Of a stretch of DNA of 64,000 bases, positions 51,259-60,405 are shown one piece after another. This DNA is from Sedimenticola sp. (GTDB lineage: Bacteria; Pseudomonadota; Gammaproteobacteria; Chromatiales; Chromatiaceae): assembly GCA_026992075.1 (NCBI GenBank), contig JALXAM010000002.1, positions 25,996 through 89,995 of the forward strand. The letters are read 5' to 3'. The number at the start of each line of letters is the position of its first letter. Position 1 is the first letter of the stretch. Below the pieces are notes generated by a model. It saw nothing but the letters and a program-made list of their open reading frames with translations, had not been told where the DNA came from and made no database searches. Position numbers and translations under genes: made by a program.

Positions 51259-52758
51259 ATGTCCGATTTCAACGGCTGTACCTATGTGATCTTCGGCGCC
51301 ACCGGAAATCTCTCCCGGGAGAAGCTGATGCCGGCGCTCTATCACCTGGATCTGGCCGGCCAGCTCTGTGCCGACACCCGCATACTCGCCAGTGGCCGGC
51401 GGGACTGGGATGACGCCCGGCTGGTGCGGGAGGTGCGGGGCTGGTTGCAGGCGCACGGCCGCACGCCGCTGAACGAAACGGTGTTCCAGCGGTTCGCCGC
51501 CCGGTTGCGTTATTTCCGTGGAGACCTCCATGACGAGGCCACCTGGCCCGCGCTGCGGGAGCGGCTGGAGGGAGACCCGGAACTGCCCGGCAACATCGCT
51601 TTCTACATGGCCATCCGCCCGGCCGAGTTCGGCCTGGTGGTGGAAAAGCTGGCGGGGCAGGGACTGTTGCAGGAGAACGGCGGCTGGCGCCGGGTGGTGG
51701 TGGAGAAGCCTTTCGGCTACGACCTGGAGAGCGCCCGTGCCCTGCAGGCCCATCTGGTGCAGTTTCTGCGCGAGGAGCAGATCTATCGCATCGACCACTA
51801 CCTCGGCAAGAGCATGGTACAGAACGTGCTGGTGTTCCGTTTCGCCAACACCCTGCTCGAGCCGCTTTGGAACCGCAACTACATCGACCACGTGCAGATC
51901 ACCCACTCCGAGACCGCCGGGGTGGGCACCCGCGGCGCCTACTACGATGGCGCCGGGGCCATGCGGGACATGATCCAGAGTCATCTGCTGCAGCTGCTCA
52001 CCCTGGTGGCCATGGAGCCACCGGTCTCCATGGAGGCGGAGGACCTGCGTGACGAAAAGGTGAAGGTGCTCAAATCGCTGCGGCCGATCCCGGAGGAGCG
52101 GGTGGATGACTTCGCCTTTCGTGCGCAATACACGGCGGGAGTTGTGGAAGGAAAGGCGGTGAAAGGATACCTGGAGGAGGAGGGAATCCCTTCCGGCAGC
52201 CGTACCGAGACCTATGCCGCGCTGAAGCTCTACGTGGACAACTGGCGCTGGCGCGATGTTCCTTTCTACCTGCGCACTGGCAAGCGGCTGGCGGAGCGGC
52301 AGTCGCTCATCTCCATCTGCTTTCGCCATCCGCCGCAGCAGTTCTTCCGGGATCTGCACCAGGGGCCGATGAAGCCGAACTGGATCGTACTCGGCATCCA
52401 GCCCTGCGAGTGTTTGCGCATGGAGGTGACGGTGAAAGAGCCGGGCCTGCAGATGCGCACCCGCCAGCGCAGCCTGGACGCCCAGCTGCGCACCGCCCGC
52501 GAGATGCCCATCGACGCCTACGAGGAGCTGCTGCTGGATGTCATCGACGGCGACCGTTCCCTGTTCCTCCGTTACGACGAGGTGGAGTGGGCTTGGCGTG
52601 CGGTGGACCCGGTGATCCGTCACTGGCAGCAGGACGACGCTCCGCTGGCCACCTATCCCGCCGGCACCTGGGGGCCGCCGGAGAGCCGCCGGCTGTTCGA
52701 AAAGCCGGGACAGCGCTGGCGTCACAGCCTGGACCCGGAGGAGGACTACGAGCCATGA
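51259..52758 (+). CDS. zwf: Glucose-6-phosphate dehydrogenase
   Basis: [19 protein letters not shown]..., [24 protein letters not shown]. Confidence 0.97.
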   Translation: MSDFNGCTYVIFGATGNLSREKLMPALYHLDLAGQLCADTRILASGRRDWDDARLVREVRGWLQAHGRTPLNETVFQRFAARLRYFRGDLHDEATWPALRERLEGDPELPGNIAFYMAIRPAEFGLVVEKLAGQGLLQENGGWRRVVVEKPFGYDLESARALQAHLVQFLREEQIYRIDHYLGKSMVQNVLVFRFANTLLEPLWNRNYIDHVQITHSETAGVGTRGAYYDGAGAMRDMIQSHLLQLLTLVAMEPPVSMEAEDLRDEKVKVLKSLRPIPEERVDDFAFRAQYTAGVVEGKAVKGYLEEEGIPSGSRTETYAALKLYVDNWRWRDVPFYLRTGKRLAERQSLISICFRHPPQQFFRDLHQGPMKPNWIVLGIQPCECLRMEVTVKEPGLQMRTRQRSLDAQLRTAREMPIDAYEELLLDVIDGDRSLFLRYDEVEWAWRAVDPVIRHWQQDDAPLATYPAGTWGPPESRRLFEKPGQRWRHSLDPEEDYEP

Positions 52759-53432
52759 CCCCGCACTGGAACATCTTCGCCGATCCTCGGGAAGTGGCCG
52801 AAGCAGCCGCCGAGATCATCGGCGAGATGGCGCGTCACGCCATCGAGCGGCGGGGCCTGTTCAGCCTGGTGCTCGCCGGCGGCAGCACGCCGGCGGCTGC
52901 CTACCGCCTGTTGCGCGAACAGGAGCAGGACTGGACACGCTGGGAGTTCTTCTTCGGTGACGAGCGCTGCCTGCCCCCCTTTCACCCGGAACGCAACAGT
53001 TTCAAGGCCCGCGAGACGCTCCTCGACCATCTGCCCCTGGAGTCTCACCAGGTACACGAGATCCCTGCCGAGCTGGGCCCGGAACAAGGGGCAGAGAAGT
53101 ATGAACCTCTGGTACGTAACTCCCGTCCTTTCGACCTGGTGCTCCTGGGGTTGGGAGAGGACGGCCACACCGCCTCCCTTTTCCCGGGGCAAGAGCACCC
53201 TGCCGAGCGGCTGGTGGTGCCGGTTTACGAAGCGCCCAAGCCGCCACCGGAACGGGTGAGCCTGAACTATGGCGCGCTCTCCAGTTGCCGCGGCCTGCTC
53301 TTTCTGGTCACTGGCGAATCGAAGCGCCACGCATTGTCCGAATGGCGGCAGGGAAGGGAGATTCCCGCCAGCCGCGTACGCCCGCCCATTCCTCCTGAAG
53401 TGCTGGTGGACGAGGCCGCCTGGGGTGAGTGA
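52755..53432 (+). CDS. pgl: 6-phosphogluconolactonase
   Basis: [16 protein letters not shown]..., [25 protein letters not shown]; 4-nt overlap with zwf. Confidence 0.96.
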   Translation: MTPHWNIFADPREVAEAAAEIIGEMARHAIERRGLFSLVLAGGSTPAAAYRLLREQEQDWTRWEFFFGDERCLPPFHPERNSFKARETLLDHLPLESHQVHEIPAELGPEQGAEKYEPLVRNSRPFDLVLLGLGEDGHTASLFPGQEHPAERLVVPVYEAPKPPPERVSLNYGALSSCRGLLFLVTGESKRHALSEWRQGREIPASRVRPPIPPEVLVDEAAWGE

Positions 53433-53694
53433 GTGGATGGTCTACATCATCCGCTGCTCCGATGGCAGCCTCTACACCGGCATCACCAACGATCTGCCGC
53501 GCCGCTTCGACGACCACAGGAGGGGCAGGGGGGCCAAGTACTTTCGCGGCCGGGAACCCCTGGAGGTGGTCCACCTGGAGTTCTTTCCCGACCGGGCCAG
53601 CGCATCGCGCCGGGAATGGGCCATCAAGGCCATGAGCCGCCCGCAGAAGCTGGAACTCATCACCGGCTCCATCCCGTCGGCCTCTCCCGCCTGA
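53425..53694 (+). CDS. GIY-YIG nuclease family protein
   Basis: WMVYIIRCSDGSLYTGITNDLPRRFDDHRRGRGAKYFRGREPLEVVHLE. Confidence 0.93.
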   Translation: MSEWMVYIIRCSDGSLYTGITNDLPRRFDDHRRGRGAKYFRGREPLEVVHLEFFPDRASASRREWAIKAMSRPQKLELITGSIPSASPA

Positions 53695-53696
53695 AT

Positions 53697-53733
53697 TGCG
53701 CCATTTGACACATTGCTTGTGCGAAATGACGCA
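53697..53733. promoter_or_regulatory. 16-bp imperfect inverted repeat upstream of the TonB receptor gene
   Basis: TGCGCCATTTGACACA-ttgct-TGTGCGAAATGACGCA, 13 of 16 complementary. Confidence 0.5.
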
Positions 53734-53867
53734 AGTAATTGAAAAATAACATAAATCAATTCCCACTGCCTGCCCGGAAAGGTATCATCCCCGCCCGTCC
53801 CGTTCCCCGGCCTCCTTCCACGGTCATGGGGAACATCCGTCCAACCTTTCGAATTTCAGGTGGTGTC

Positions 53868-55958
53868 ATGATCAAGATGAAGAAGGGGGAAGTCGGCGCC
53901 GTTCTCGGGCTGGCGTCCGGCACGCTTTTGTTCGTTCATGGATCCGTGACGGCAGGGGAGGCCGAAACTTCCGTGGAGCAGATGGAAACCGTGGTGGTCA
54001 CCGCCACGCGCGAGGAGGAACGCGCACTGGATACGCCCGCCGCCATCTCCAGCAAGGGTAGGGAAGAGATCCGGCTGGACCAGGTGCTCTACCAGAAGGA
54101 TCTGCTCAACTCCCTGGCGGGGGTGCGCATCAGCCAGACCGGCTCCACCCTGGGCCACATGACCGCCATCCGTATGCCCCTCAACACCGGGCCTTACTAC
54201 CTCTTCCTGCAGGACGGCATACCGGTGCAGTCGTCGGGCTTCTTCAACCACAACGGCCTGGCCTACACCAACTTCGGTTCGGCCCACGGGGTGGAGGTGC
54301 TCAAGGGTGCGGGCACGGCCCTGTACGGGTCCGACGCGGTGGCGGCCACGGTCAACGTACTGACCCGCGATCCGGGTGACGAGTCCCGGTTCCGCGGCGG
54401 TTTCCGCGTGGGCAGCGACAGCTACTGGAGGCTGGGCATCGGCGGCGATGCCGTGCTGGGTGACAACGGGATCGTCGGCGGGGACTACTCCCGTGCCGAG
54501 AGCGACGGCTGGCGGGAACACACTGCCTGGAGCCGGGACGAGCTCTCGGCGGTCCACTTGGCGGAGCTCGACGGGAACAACCGCCTGCGCACCGTGTTCC
54601 TGTGGAACAAGACCGATGCCGAGATGGCCGGCAGCCTCATCGGCCTGGATGCCCTGGAGGAGGATCGGGAGTCCGTGGGCGACATAGCGGGTGCGCTGAA
54701 CTCGGGCATCCCCATCAAGCGCAAGTTCGACTTCATGCGGCTGAGCACCCAATGGACCAACACCTCGTTCGAGAACACCGTGCTCGACGGCATCCTCTAT
54801 CTGCGCAGCAACCGCAACCGCTACGTGGCCACCTGGAACGACAACCTGCCGCAGAACGACACCCAGCTGGATACCTTCGGCCTGCTGCTCAAGGCCGACA
54901 TGCAGCACGATCGGCTGCGCTCCCTCTTTGGTCTCGACTTCGAATACACCAAGGCGGAACAGAAGTACGACCAGCTCTTCGACTATGTGCCCACGGGCTG
55001 GGGGTCGCCGGTGCCGGCGGGCGCCATCTATGACTACGACGTGGACTACACGGCTGTGGCGCCCTACGTGAGGCTGGAGTACCGGCTGGCCGAGCAGTGG
55101 ACCCTCGGCGCCGGCCTGCGCTACGACGCCAGCCGCTTCGAGTACACCAACAACACGGCGGATGGCCGCTACGCCACCTCCGACTACTTCCGCGTCTCCG
55201 ATGATCACGATTACACTTTTCGTCATTGGAGCCCCAAACTGGACCTTTCCTGGAACCCCGACGAGAACCAGCTGGTCTACGCCCGCTACGCCAACGGCTT
55301 CCGCATTCCGCAGGCGTCGCGCCTCTACATGCGCAAGGTGGACAACGCCGAATACTCGCTGGACCCGGAGACCACCGACACATTCGAGCTGGGTTATAAG
55401 GCCACCTGGGGCACCCACTATGTCGAGCTTGCCGCCTATTACATGATCATCGACGACACCATCGTTCGCCGTACCAACACCGCGGGCGAGGACTACTACG
55501 TCAACGGCGGCAAGACCCTGCACAGGGGCCTGGAGGTGACCCTGGTCTCCCACTGGACCGACGAGTGGTCCACGGGCATCGCCTACAGTCACTCGAAGCA
55601 CAACTACGACGACGACGAGATCTACGGCGACAACGAGCAGGCCAACGCCCCCAACGACCTGGCCAACGTGCGCATCCACTACCGGCCGGAGTGGGCGCCG
55701 GGACTCACCTCCATGCTGGAGTGGCAGTACGTGGACTCCTGGTGGATGGATGACGCCAACAAATACAAATACGACGGCTACGACCTGTGGAACCTCAAGT
55801 TCTCGTACAACCTGAACGAGAGCGTCGATCTCTACGCCAAGATCGACAACCTCACCGACGAGGTCTACGCGGAGCGGGCCATCTATAGCTGGGGCAAGGA
55901 GAAGTACACCCCAGGCGGTCCGCGCCAGTTCTACCTGGGCGTGGAAACCCGCTGGTGA
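53868..55958 (+). CDS. TonB-dependent receptor
   Basis: METVVVTATREEERALDTPAAIS plug start, LKGAGTALYGSDAVAATVNVLTRDPG, C-terminal ...RQFYLGVETRW. Confidence 0.95.
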   Translation: MIKMKKGEVGAVLGLASGTLLFVHGSVTAGEAETSVEQMETVVVTATREEERALDTPAAISSKGREEIRLDQVLYQKDLLNSLAGVRISQTGSTLGHMTAIRMPLNTGPYYLFLQDGIPVQSSGFFNHNGLAYTNFGSAHGVEVLKGAGTALYGSDAVAATVNVLTRDPGDESRFRGGFRVGSDSYWRLGIGGDAVLGDNGIVGGDYSRAESDGWREHTAWSRDELSAVHLAELDGNNRLRTVFLWNKTDAEMAGSLIGLDALEEDRESVGDIAGALNSGIPIKRKFDFMRLSTQWTNTSFENTVLDGILYLRSNRNRYVATWNDNLPQNDTQLDTFGLLLKADMQHDRLRSLFGLDFEYTKAEQKYDQLFDYVPTGWGSPVPAGAIYDYDVDYTAVAPYVRLEYRLAEQWTLGAGLRYDASRFEYTNNTADGRYATSDYFRVSDDHDYTFRHWSPKLDLSWNPDENQLVYARYANGFRIPQASRLYMRKVDNAEYSLDPETTDTFELGYKATWGTHYVELAAYYMIIDDTIVRRTNTAGEDYYVNGGKTLHRGLEVTLVSHWTDEWSTGIAYSHSKHNYDDDEIYGDNEQANAPNDLANVRIHYRPEWAPGLTSMLEWQYVDSWWMDDANKYKYDGYDLWNLKFSYNLNESVDLYAKIDNLTDEVYAERAIYSWGKEKYTPGGPRQFYLGVETRW

Positions 55959-57361
55959 GGCGGTACACCCTTTTCCTGCTCCACAAGTACGCCGGGCTGG
56001 GCGCGGGCCTGGTGCTGGCGCTGCTGGCGCTCACCGGTTTCTTCCTGGACCACGAGAACTTCGACTTTCTCTGGCGGATCACGGTGGACGACCGGTGGGT
56101 GCCGGCGAGCATGGAGGCGAAGAAACCGCGCGCGGTGGAGGCCTACCGGGTGAATCCCGACGACCCGCAACAGGTGCTGGCGGGCACCCGGCGCGGCCTC
56201 TACCGCTCCCTGGACGGCGGCGGCAGTTTCGAGCTCGTCCTGCCCCGCCAGGTGCTGGCGCTGGCGGCCGGGCCGGACTGGTCGCTGCTCCTCGCCGCCA
56301 CTACCCGGGGCCTGTGGTCCAGCGAGGACGGGGGGCGCCACTGGCACCCCTTCGCCCTGGTGGGCAGGCCGGTGACCTCTGTGAATCTTCACGGCGGTTT
56401 CGCCTGGGCGGTGGTGGACAAGCGGCAGCTCTACCGCGTGGATCAACGCGGACGGGAAGAGCCGCTCTCCTGGCGCCCGCCTGCGCCTTCGGTGCTGCCC
56501 CGCCGCGTGACCCTGGGGCGCCTGGTGCGGGACCTCCACTACGGCCGGGGCCTGGTGGACGGCGATGCCTCCCTCCTGTTCAACGACTTCCTGGCGGGCG
56601 TGCTCTTCTTCCTGAGCCTGGGCGGCTTCGTCATCTGGCTCAAGGTGCGGGCGCGGCGGCGGCGCAAGGGTCGGGGAGGTTCCCTCCGTTTCTGGCTCAA
56701 GACACACGCCCACGGCAGCCAGCTGCCCCTGTTCCTGCTGGTCTTCGTCCTCTTTGGCGTCACCGGCCTCTTTCTCGACCACGCGGGTCTCTTTCGCGGC
56801 GTGCTGCGCAGCGTCACCCTGGACACCGCCTGGCTGCCGCCGGTCTACCGCAGCCTGGCCACCGACGTCTGGGGCTTCGACTTCGATGGTGAACGCTACC
56901 GCATCGGCAACCGGCTGGGCGTCTTTTCCAGTACCGACCTGGAGCACTGGGTGCTGGAGAGCGAGGGGTTCGCCTGGCGCATGAAGCGGCTGGGCGACCG
57001 CCTGCTGGTGAGCGGCATGGGCGCTCCCAACCGCCTGCTGGCGGAGAAGGGGTGGGTCGAGCTGGAAGGAACGCCCCACATGCCGCGGGACTTCTACCGG
57101 GAGGAGGGCAGGGTGCGCGCCTTCTCCACCCGGGGCGAGCCGCCGCCCCTGCCGAAATGGAACTCCACCTCCCTCTACCACATCCTGCTGGGGCTCCACG
57201 ACGGGGAGCTGCTCTGGGGGCAGTGGGTCTGGCTCAACGACCTGGCCGTGATCGCCTCGCTGCTGCTTCTCTACACCGGCTTTCTCAAGTGGCTGCACCA
57301 CCGTCGTCGCAGGCGTCACCCCTCGGGGCGCAGGAGCTCCCCGCAGGCGCGGCACAAGTAA
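55955..57361 (+). CDS. PepSY-associated TM-like membrane protein with periplasmic BNR/Asp-box-like repeats
   Basis: Four TM helices (RYTLFLLHKYAGLGAGLVLALLALTGFFLDHE ... LPLFLLVFVLFGVTGLFLDH ... LAVIASLLLLYTGFLKWLHHRRR); SLDGGGSFE, SSEDGGRHWH repeats; 4-nt overlap with the receptor. Confidence 0.8.
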   Translation: MRRYTLFLLHKYAGLGAGLVLALLALTGFFLDHENFDFLWRITVDDRWVPASMEAKKPRAVEAYRVNPDDPQQVLAGTRRGLYRSLDGGGSFELVLPRQVLALAAGPDWSLLLAATTRGLWSSEDGGRHWHPFALVGRPVTSVNLHGGFAWAVVDKRQLYRVDQRGREEPLSWRPPAPSVLPRRVTLGRLVRDLHYGRGLVDGDASLLFNDFLAGVLFFLSLGGFVIWLKVRARRRRKGRGGSLRFWLKTHAHGSQLPLFLLVFVLFGVTGLFLDHAGLFRGVLRSVTLDTAWLPPVYRSLATDVWGFDFDGERYRIGNRLGVFSSTDLEHWVLESEGFAWRMKRLGDRLLVSGMGAPNRLLAEKGWVELEGTPHMPRDFYREEGRVRAFSTRGEPPPLPKWNSTSLYHILLGLHDGELLWGQWVWLNDLAVIASLLLLYTGFLKWLHHRRRRRHPSGRRSSPQARHK

Positions 57362-57432
57362 CGCCGCTCGCCCCGCAATACCCGGTTGTGGCGGGTGGCG
57401 CTCAGCTCGTGCTCGCGGCAAGCGCAGCGGTA
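57316..57432 (-). pseudogene. Remnant of a second SprT-like gene (C-terminal zinc-ribbon fragment)
   Basis: Reverse strand encodes YRCACREHELSATRHNRVLRGERRYLCRACGELLRPEG*, matching intact SprT C-terminus YRCGCREHELSATRHNRVLRGAATYHCRQCGRPLQPIE*. Confidence 0.75.
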
Positions 57433-57548
57433 AGGGCTGAGAGTGGGGGATCGGAAGAATGCATGGGCAGCATTGTGGCCGTTCAGCCTCCGTTAAGGGT
57501 GCCATCGCTATCTTGAAATCGCAGGCAACCGATATGGAGGAAAGAACC

Positions 57549-58055
57549 ATGAAACCGATGACGATTCTGCTCGCATCCCTGCTGGCCGTCTCCCCCGCCT
57601 GGGCCGGCGGCAACCACAGCTTCGTGGCACGCGCCAAGGTGGTGAACGTGGAACCCGAGTACCGCTGGGTGCGGGTCAACCGGCCGGAGACCCACTGCTG
57701 GGACGAGGCGGTCTACGAAGACGAGGAGTATGGCGACATCCTGCCCATGATCGTGGGTGGTGCCGTGGGCGGCGCCCTGGGCCACCAGGTCGGCGGCGGC
57801 CGCGGCAAGGACGTGGCCACCGTGGCCGGCGCCATCGCCGGCACCGTCATCGGGCATCGCATGAGCGACCACCGGCGTGTCCCCAGAAAGCGCTACGAAC
57901 GGCGCTGCGAAACGGAGAATCACTGGGTGGAAGAACGGGAAAGGGTGGGGTATCGTGTCAGGTACAAGTTCGCCGGCCGTACCTTCACCACCCTCATGGA
58001 CCAGCGTCCCGGGAAATGGATCGACGTTCGAGTGAACCTGGATCCGCTCGAGTGA
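57549..58055 (+). CDS. Glycine-zipper 2TM domain protein
   Basis: Signal peptide; IVGGAVGGALGHQVGGGRGKDVATVAGAIAGTVIGHRM. Confidence 0.9.
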   Translation: MKPMTILLASLLAVSPAWAGGNHSFVARAKVVNVEPEYRWVRVNRPETHCWDEAVYEDEEYGDILPMIVGGAVGGALGHQVGGGRGKDVATVAGAIAGTVIGHRMSDHRRVPRKRYERRCETENHWVEERERVGYRVRYKFAGRTFTTLMDQRPGKWIDVRVNLDPLE

Positions 58056-58059
58056 GCCC

Positions 58060-58350
58060 ATGAAAAGATCCTTCAAGCCGCTGTCTTCCCTGGCCCTGGC
58101 CTGCGCCCTCCTGGCCGGCGCGGCGCAGGCCGGCGACCGCCCGGGCCACCGCCACGACCGGGAGGGAACCCGTTTCCGGGAGCACGAGGAGATGACCCTG
58201 GAAGACGCCGTCTCCCGGGTGCGCCGGCGGGTGGAGGGCCGGGTCCTTTCGGCCGAGGAGCACGACGGGGAGTACCGGGTGCGGGTGCTCACGCCGGAGG
58301 GACGGGTGAAACGCTTCCGGCTGGACCGCCGCAGCGGCCGTTTCCGCTGA
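58060..58350 (+). CDS. PepSY-like small secreted protein
   Basis: Signal peptide; MTLEDAVSRVRRRVEGRVLSAEEHDGEYRVRVLTPEGRVKRFRLDRRSGRF. Confidence 0.82.
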   Translation: MKRSFKPLSSLALACALLAGAAQAGDRPGHRHDREGTRFREHEEMTLEDAVSRVRRRVEGRVLSAEEHDGEYRVRVLTPEGRVKRFRLDRRSGRFR

Positions 58351-58354
58351 CCCC

Positions 58355-59035
58355 ATGCGCCTGCTGCTGGTGGAAGACGACCTGCCCCTGCTGGCGCAGC
58401 TGTCGGAACGGCTGGAGCGCCAGGGCTACGCGGTGGAGCGGGCGGACAACGGCACCGAGGCGCTCTACCTCGGAAGGGAGTTTCCCCTCGACCTGGCCAT
58501 CGTCGATCTCGGCCTGCCCGATCTCTCCGGCCTGGAGGTGATCCGTCGGCTGCGCGCCGAGGGGAAGCGCTTTCCCATTCTCATCCTCACGGCGCGCGGC
58601 CGCTGGCAGGAGAAGGTGGAGGGGCTGGAGGCGGGCGCCGACGACTACCTGGTGAAGCCCTTCCGGTTCGAGGAGCTGCTGGCCCGTCTCAACGCCCTGG
58701 CCAGGCGCAGCGGCGGTTGGGCCTCACCACGGCTCGACTACGGCCGCATGGTGCTGGACACGGCGCGCCAGGCGCTGGAGGTGGATGGCCGTCCGGTGCC
58801 GCTCACCGCCTACGAGTACCGGGTGCTGGAATACCTCATGCTGCATGGCGGCCAGGTGATCTCCAAGAGCGAGCTCACCGAGCACATCTACGAACAGGAC
58901 TACGACCGCGACAGCAACGTGCTGGAAGTGTTGGTGAGCCGCCTGCGGCGCAAGATCGACCCCGACGGGACCATCGCCCCCATCGAGACCCTGCGCGGGC
59001 GTGGCTACCGCTTCCGGCTGGAGCGGCGGCAATGA
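58355..59035 (+). CDS. OmpR/PhoP-family response regulator
   Basis: MRLLLVEDDLPLLAQLSERL..., winged-helix domain with LEVLVSRLRRKIDPDG..IETLRGRGYRF. Confidence 0.95.
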   Translation: MRLLLVEDDLPLLAQLSERLERQGYAVERADNGTEALYLGREFPLDLAIVDLGLPDLSGLEVIRRLRAEGKRFPILILTARGRWQEKVEGLEAGADDYLVKPFRFEELLARLNALARRSGGWASPRLDYGRMVLDTARQALEVDGRPVPLTAYEYRVLEYLMLHGGQVISKSELTEHIYEQDYDRDSNVLEVLVSRLRRKIDPDGTIAPIETLRGRGYRFRLERRQ

Positions 59036-60372
59036 ACTCTCTCCATGCCCGGCTGCTGCTGGCCGCCTCGCTGGTGGTGGCCGTCGCCCTGGCGTTCACC
59101 GCCCTGGCCCTCGATCGGGCCTACCGGGCCGCCACCCTCGCCGCCCAGCAGGAGAAGCTCCAGTCCCAGGTCTATGCGCTGCTGGCCGCCGCGGACGTGG
59201 GAGAAGGGGGGCGGATGGTGCTTCCGGAGGGCCTGCCGGAACCGAGACTGAACCGGCCGGGATCCGGACTCCATGCCTGGGTGCTGAATGATTCCGGCAA
59301 ACTGTTCTGGCGCTCCGCCTCCCTCCTCGACGGGGCACCACCCGTCACGGTGGCTCCCCTGGCGAGTGGCCAACGCCGGTTCCGGTTGCTCGATGGCTGG
59401 CTGGTGCTGAGCCATGGCATCGAGTGGGAAGACGATGCGGGAAAGCCCTGGCCCTTCACCATCGTGGTGGCCGAGGCGCGCGCCGGCTTTGACCGCTCGC
59501 TGGCGCGCTTTCGTGCCACTCTCTGGCGCTGGCTCGGCGGGCTTGCCGCCGGCCTGCTGCTGATCCAATTGCTGGTGCTGCGCTGGGGGCTGGCTCCGCT
59601 ACGACGACTGGAGAAGGATCTGGAAAAGGTCCGCGCCGGCGAGCGCAGCCACCTGGAGGAGGCGCAGCCGGCCGAGCTGCGGCCCCTGGCGGTGGCCCTG
59701 AACCGGCTGCTGGATCATGGCCGCGCCAGCTTGGCGCGCTATCGCAACTCGCTGGACGACCTGGCCCACAACCTGAAGACGCCCCTGGCTTACCTGCGCA
59801 GCCTGGCGGAGGACGAGGCCACCGGTTGCAACGAGCTGCGACGGGCGACGCGTGAGCAGGTGGATCGCATGGAGGCCACCGTCCGCCAGCAGCTCGACCG
59901 GGCCGCCGCCTCGGGACGCTCGGTGCTGGCCGGACCGGTGGCAGTGGCGCCGCCGGCCAGGCGGCTGCTGGCGGCGCTGGAGCGGGTCTACCGCGACAAG
60001 GGGATGGCGGTGGAAAAGGATCTCGACCCGGCCGCCTCTTTCGCTGGCGACGAGGGGGATCTCATGGAGCTGCTGGGCAACCTGCTGGACAACGCCTTCA
60101 AGTATGGCAGGGACCAGGTGCGGCTCAGTGCCCGCTGCGACAGCGGTCTGGTGCTGCTGGTGGAGGACGACGGCCCCGGCATTCCGGAGCCCCTGCGCAG
60201 CCGGCTACCCCGGCGGGGCCGGCGGCTCGACCAGGGCAGCCCGGGGCAGGGGTTGGGGCTCGCCGCCAGCGGTGAGCTGGTGGCACTCTATGAAGGGGAA
60301 CTGACACTCGGCAAGAGCCCACTGGGAGGGCTGCAGGTGAAAGTGCGGCTGCCCGGTTGTGGTTCGGACTGA
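59032..60372 (+). CDS. Sensor histidine kinase (PhoQ-like)
   Basis: Two TM segments, DDLAHNLKTPLAYLRSL H-box, NLLDNAFKYG, overlap with the upstream regulator. Confidence 0.94.
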   Translation: MNSLHARLLLAASLVVAVALAFTALALDRAYRAATLAAQQEKLQSQVYALLAAADVGEGGRMVLPEGLPEPRLNRPGSGLHAWVLNDSGKLFWRSASLLDGAPPVTVAPLASGQRRFRLLDGWLVLSHGIEWEDDAGKPWPFTIVVAEARAGFDRSLARFRATLWRWLGGLAAGLLLIQLLVLRWGLAPLRRLEKDLEKVRAGERSHLEEAQPAELRPLAVALNRLLDHGRASLARYRNSLDDLAHNLKTPLAYLRSLAEDEATGCNELRRATREQVDRMEATVRQQLDRAAASGRSVLAGPVAVAPPARRLLAALERVYRDKGMAVEKDLDPAASFAGDEGDLMELLGNLLDNAFKYGRDQVRLSARCDSGLVLLVEDDGPGIPEPLRSRLPRRGRRLDQGSPGQGLGLAASGELVALYEGELTLGKSPLGGLQVKVRLPGCGSD

Positions 60373-60405
60373 CCCGGTTCTGTCTCCTGCCCGGTCCCGC
60401 TCCTT

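Noticed and set aside
53856-55679. 607-aa - strand ORF opposite the TonB receptor
   Set aside because: Shadow ORF with Val/Gly/His-rich composition and no recognisable domain
55931-57679. 582-aa - strand ORF
   Set aside because: Shadow of the BNR-TM gene; only the short SprT-like fragment in a different frame has real similarity
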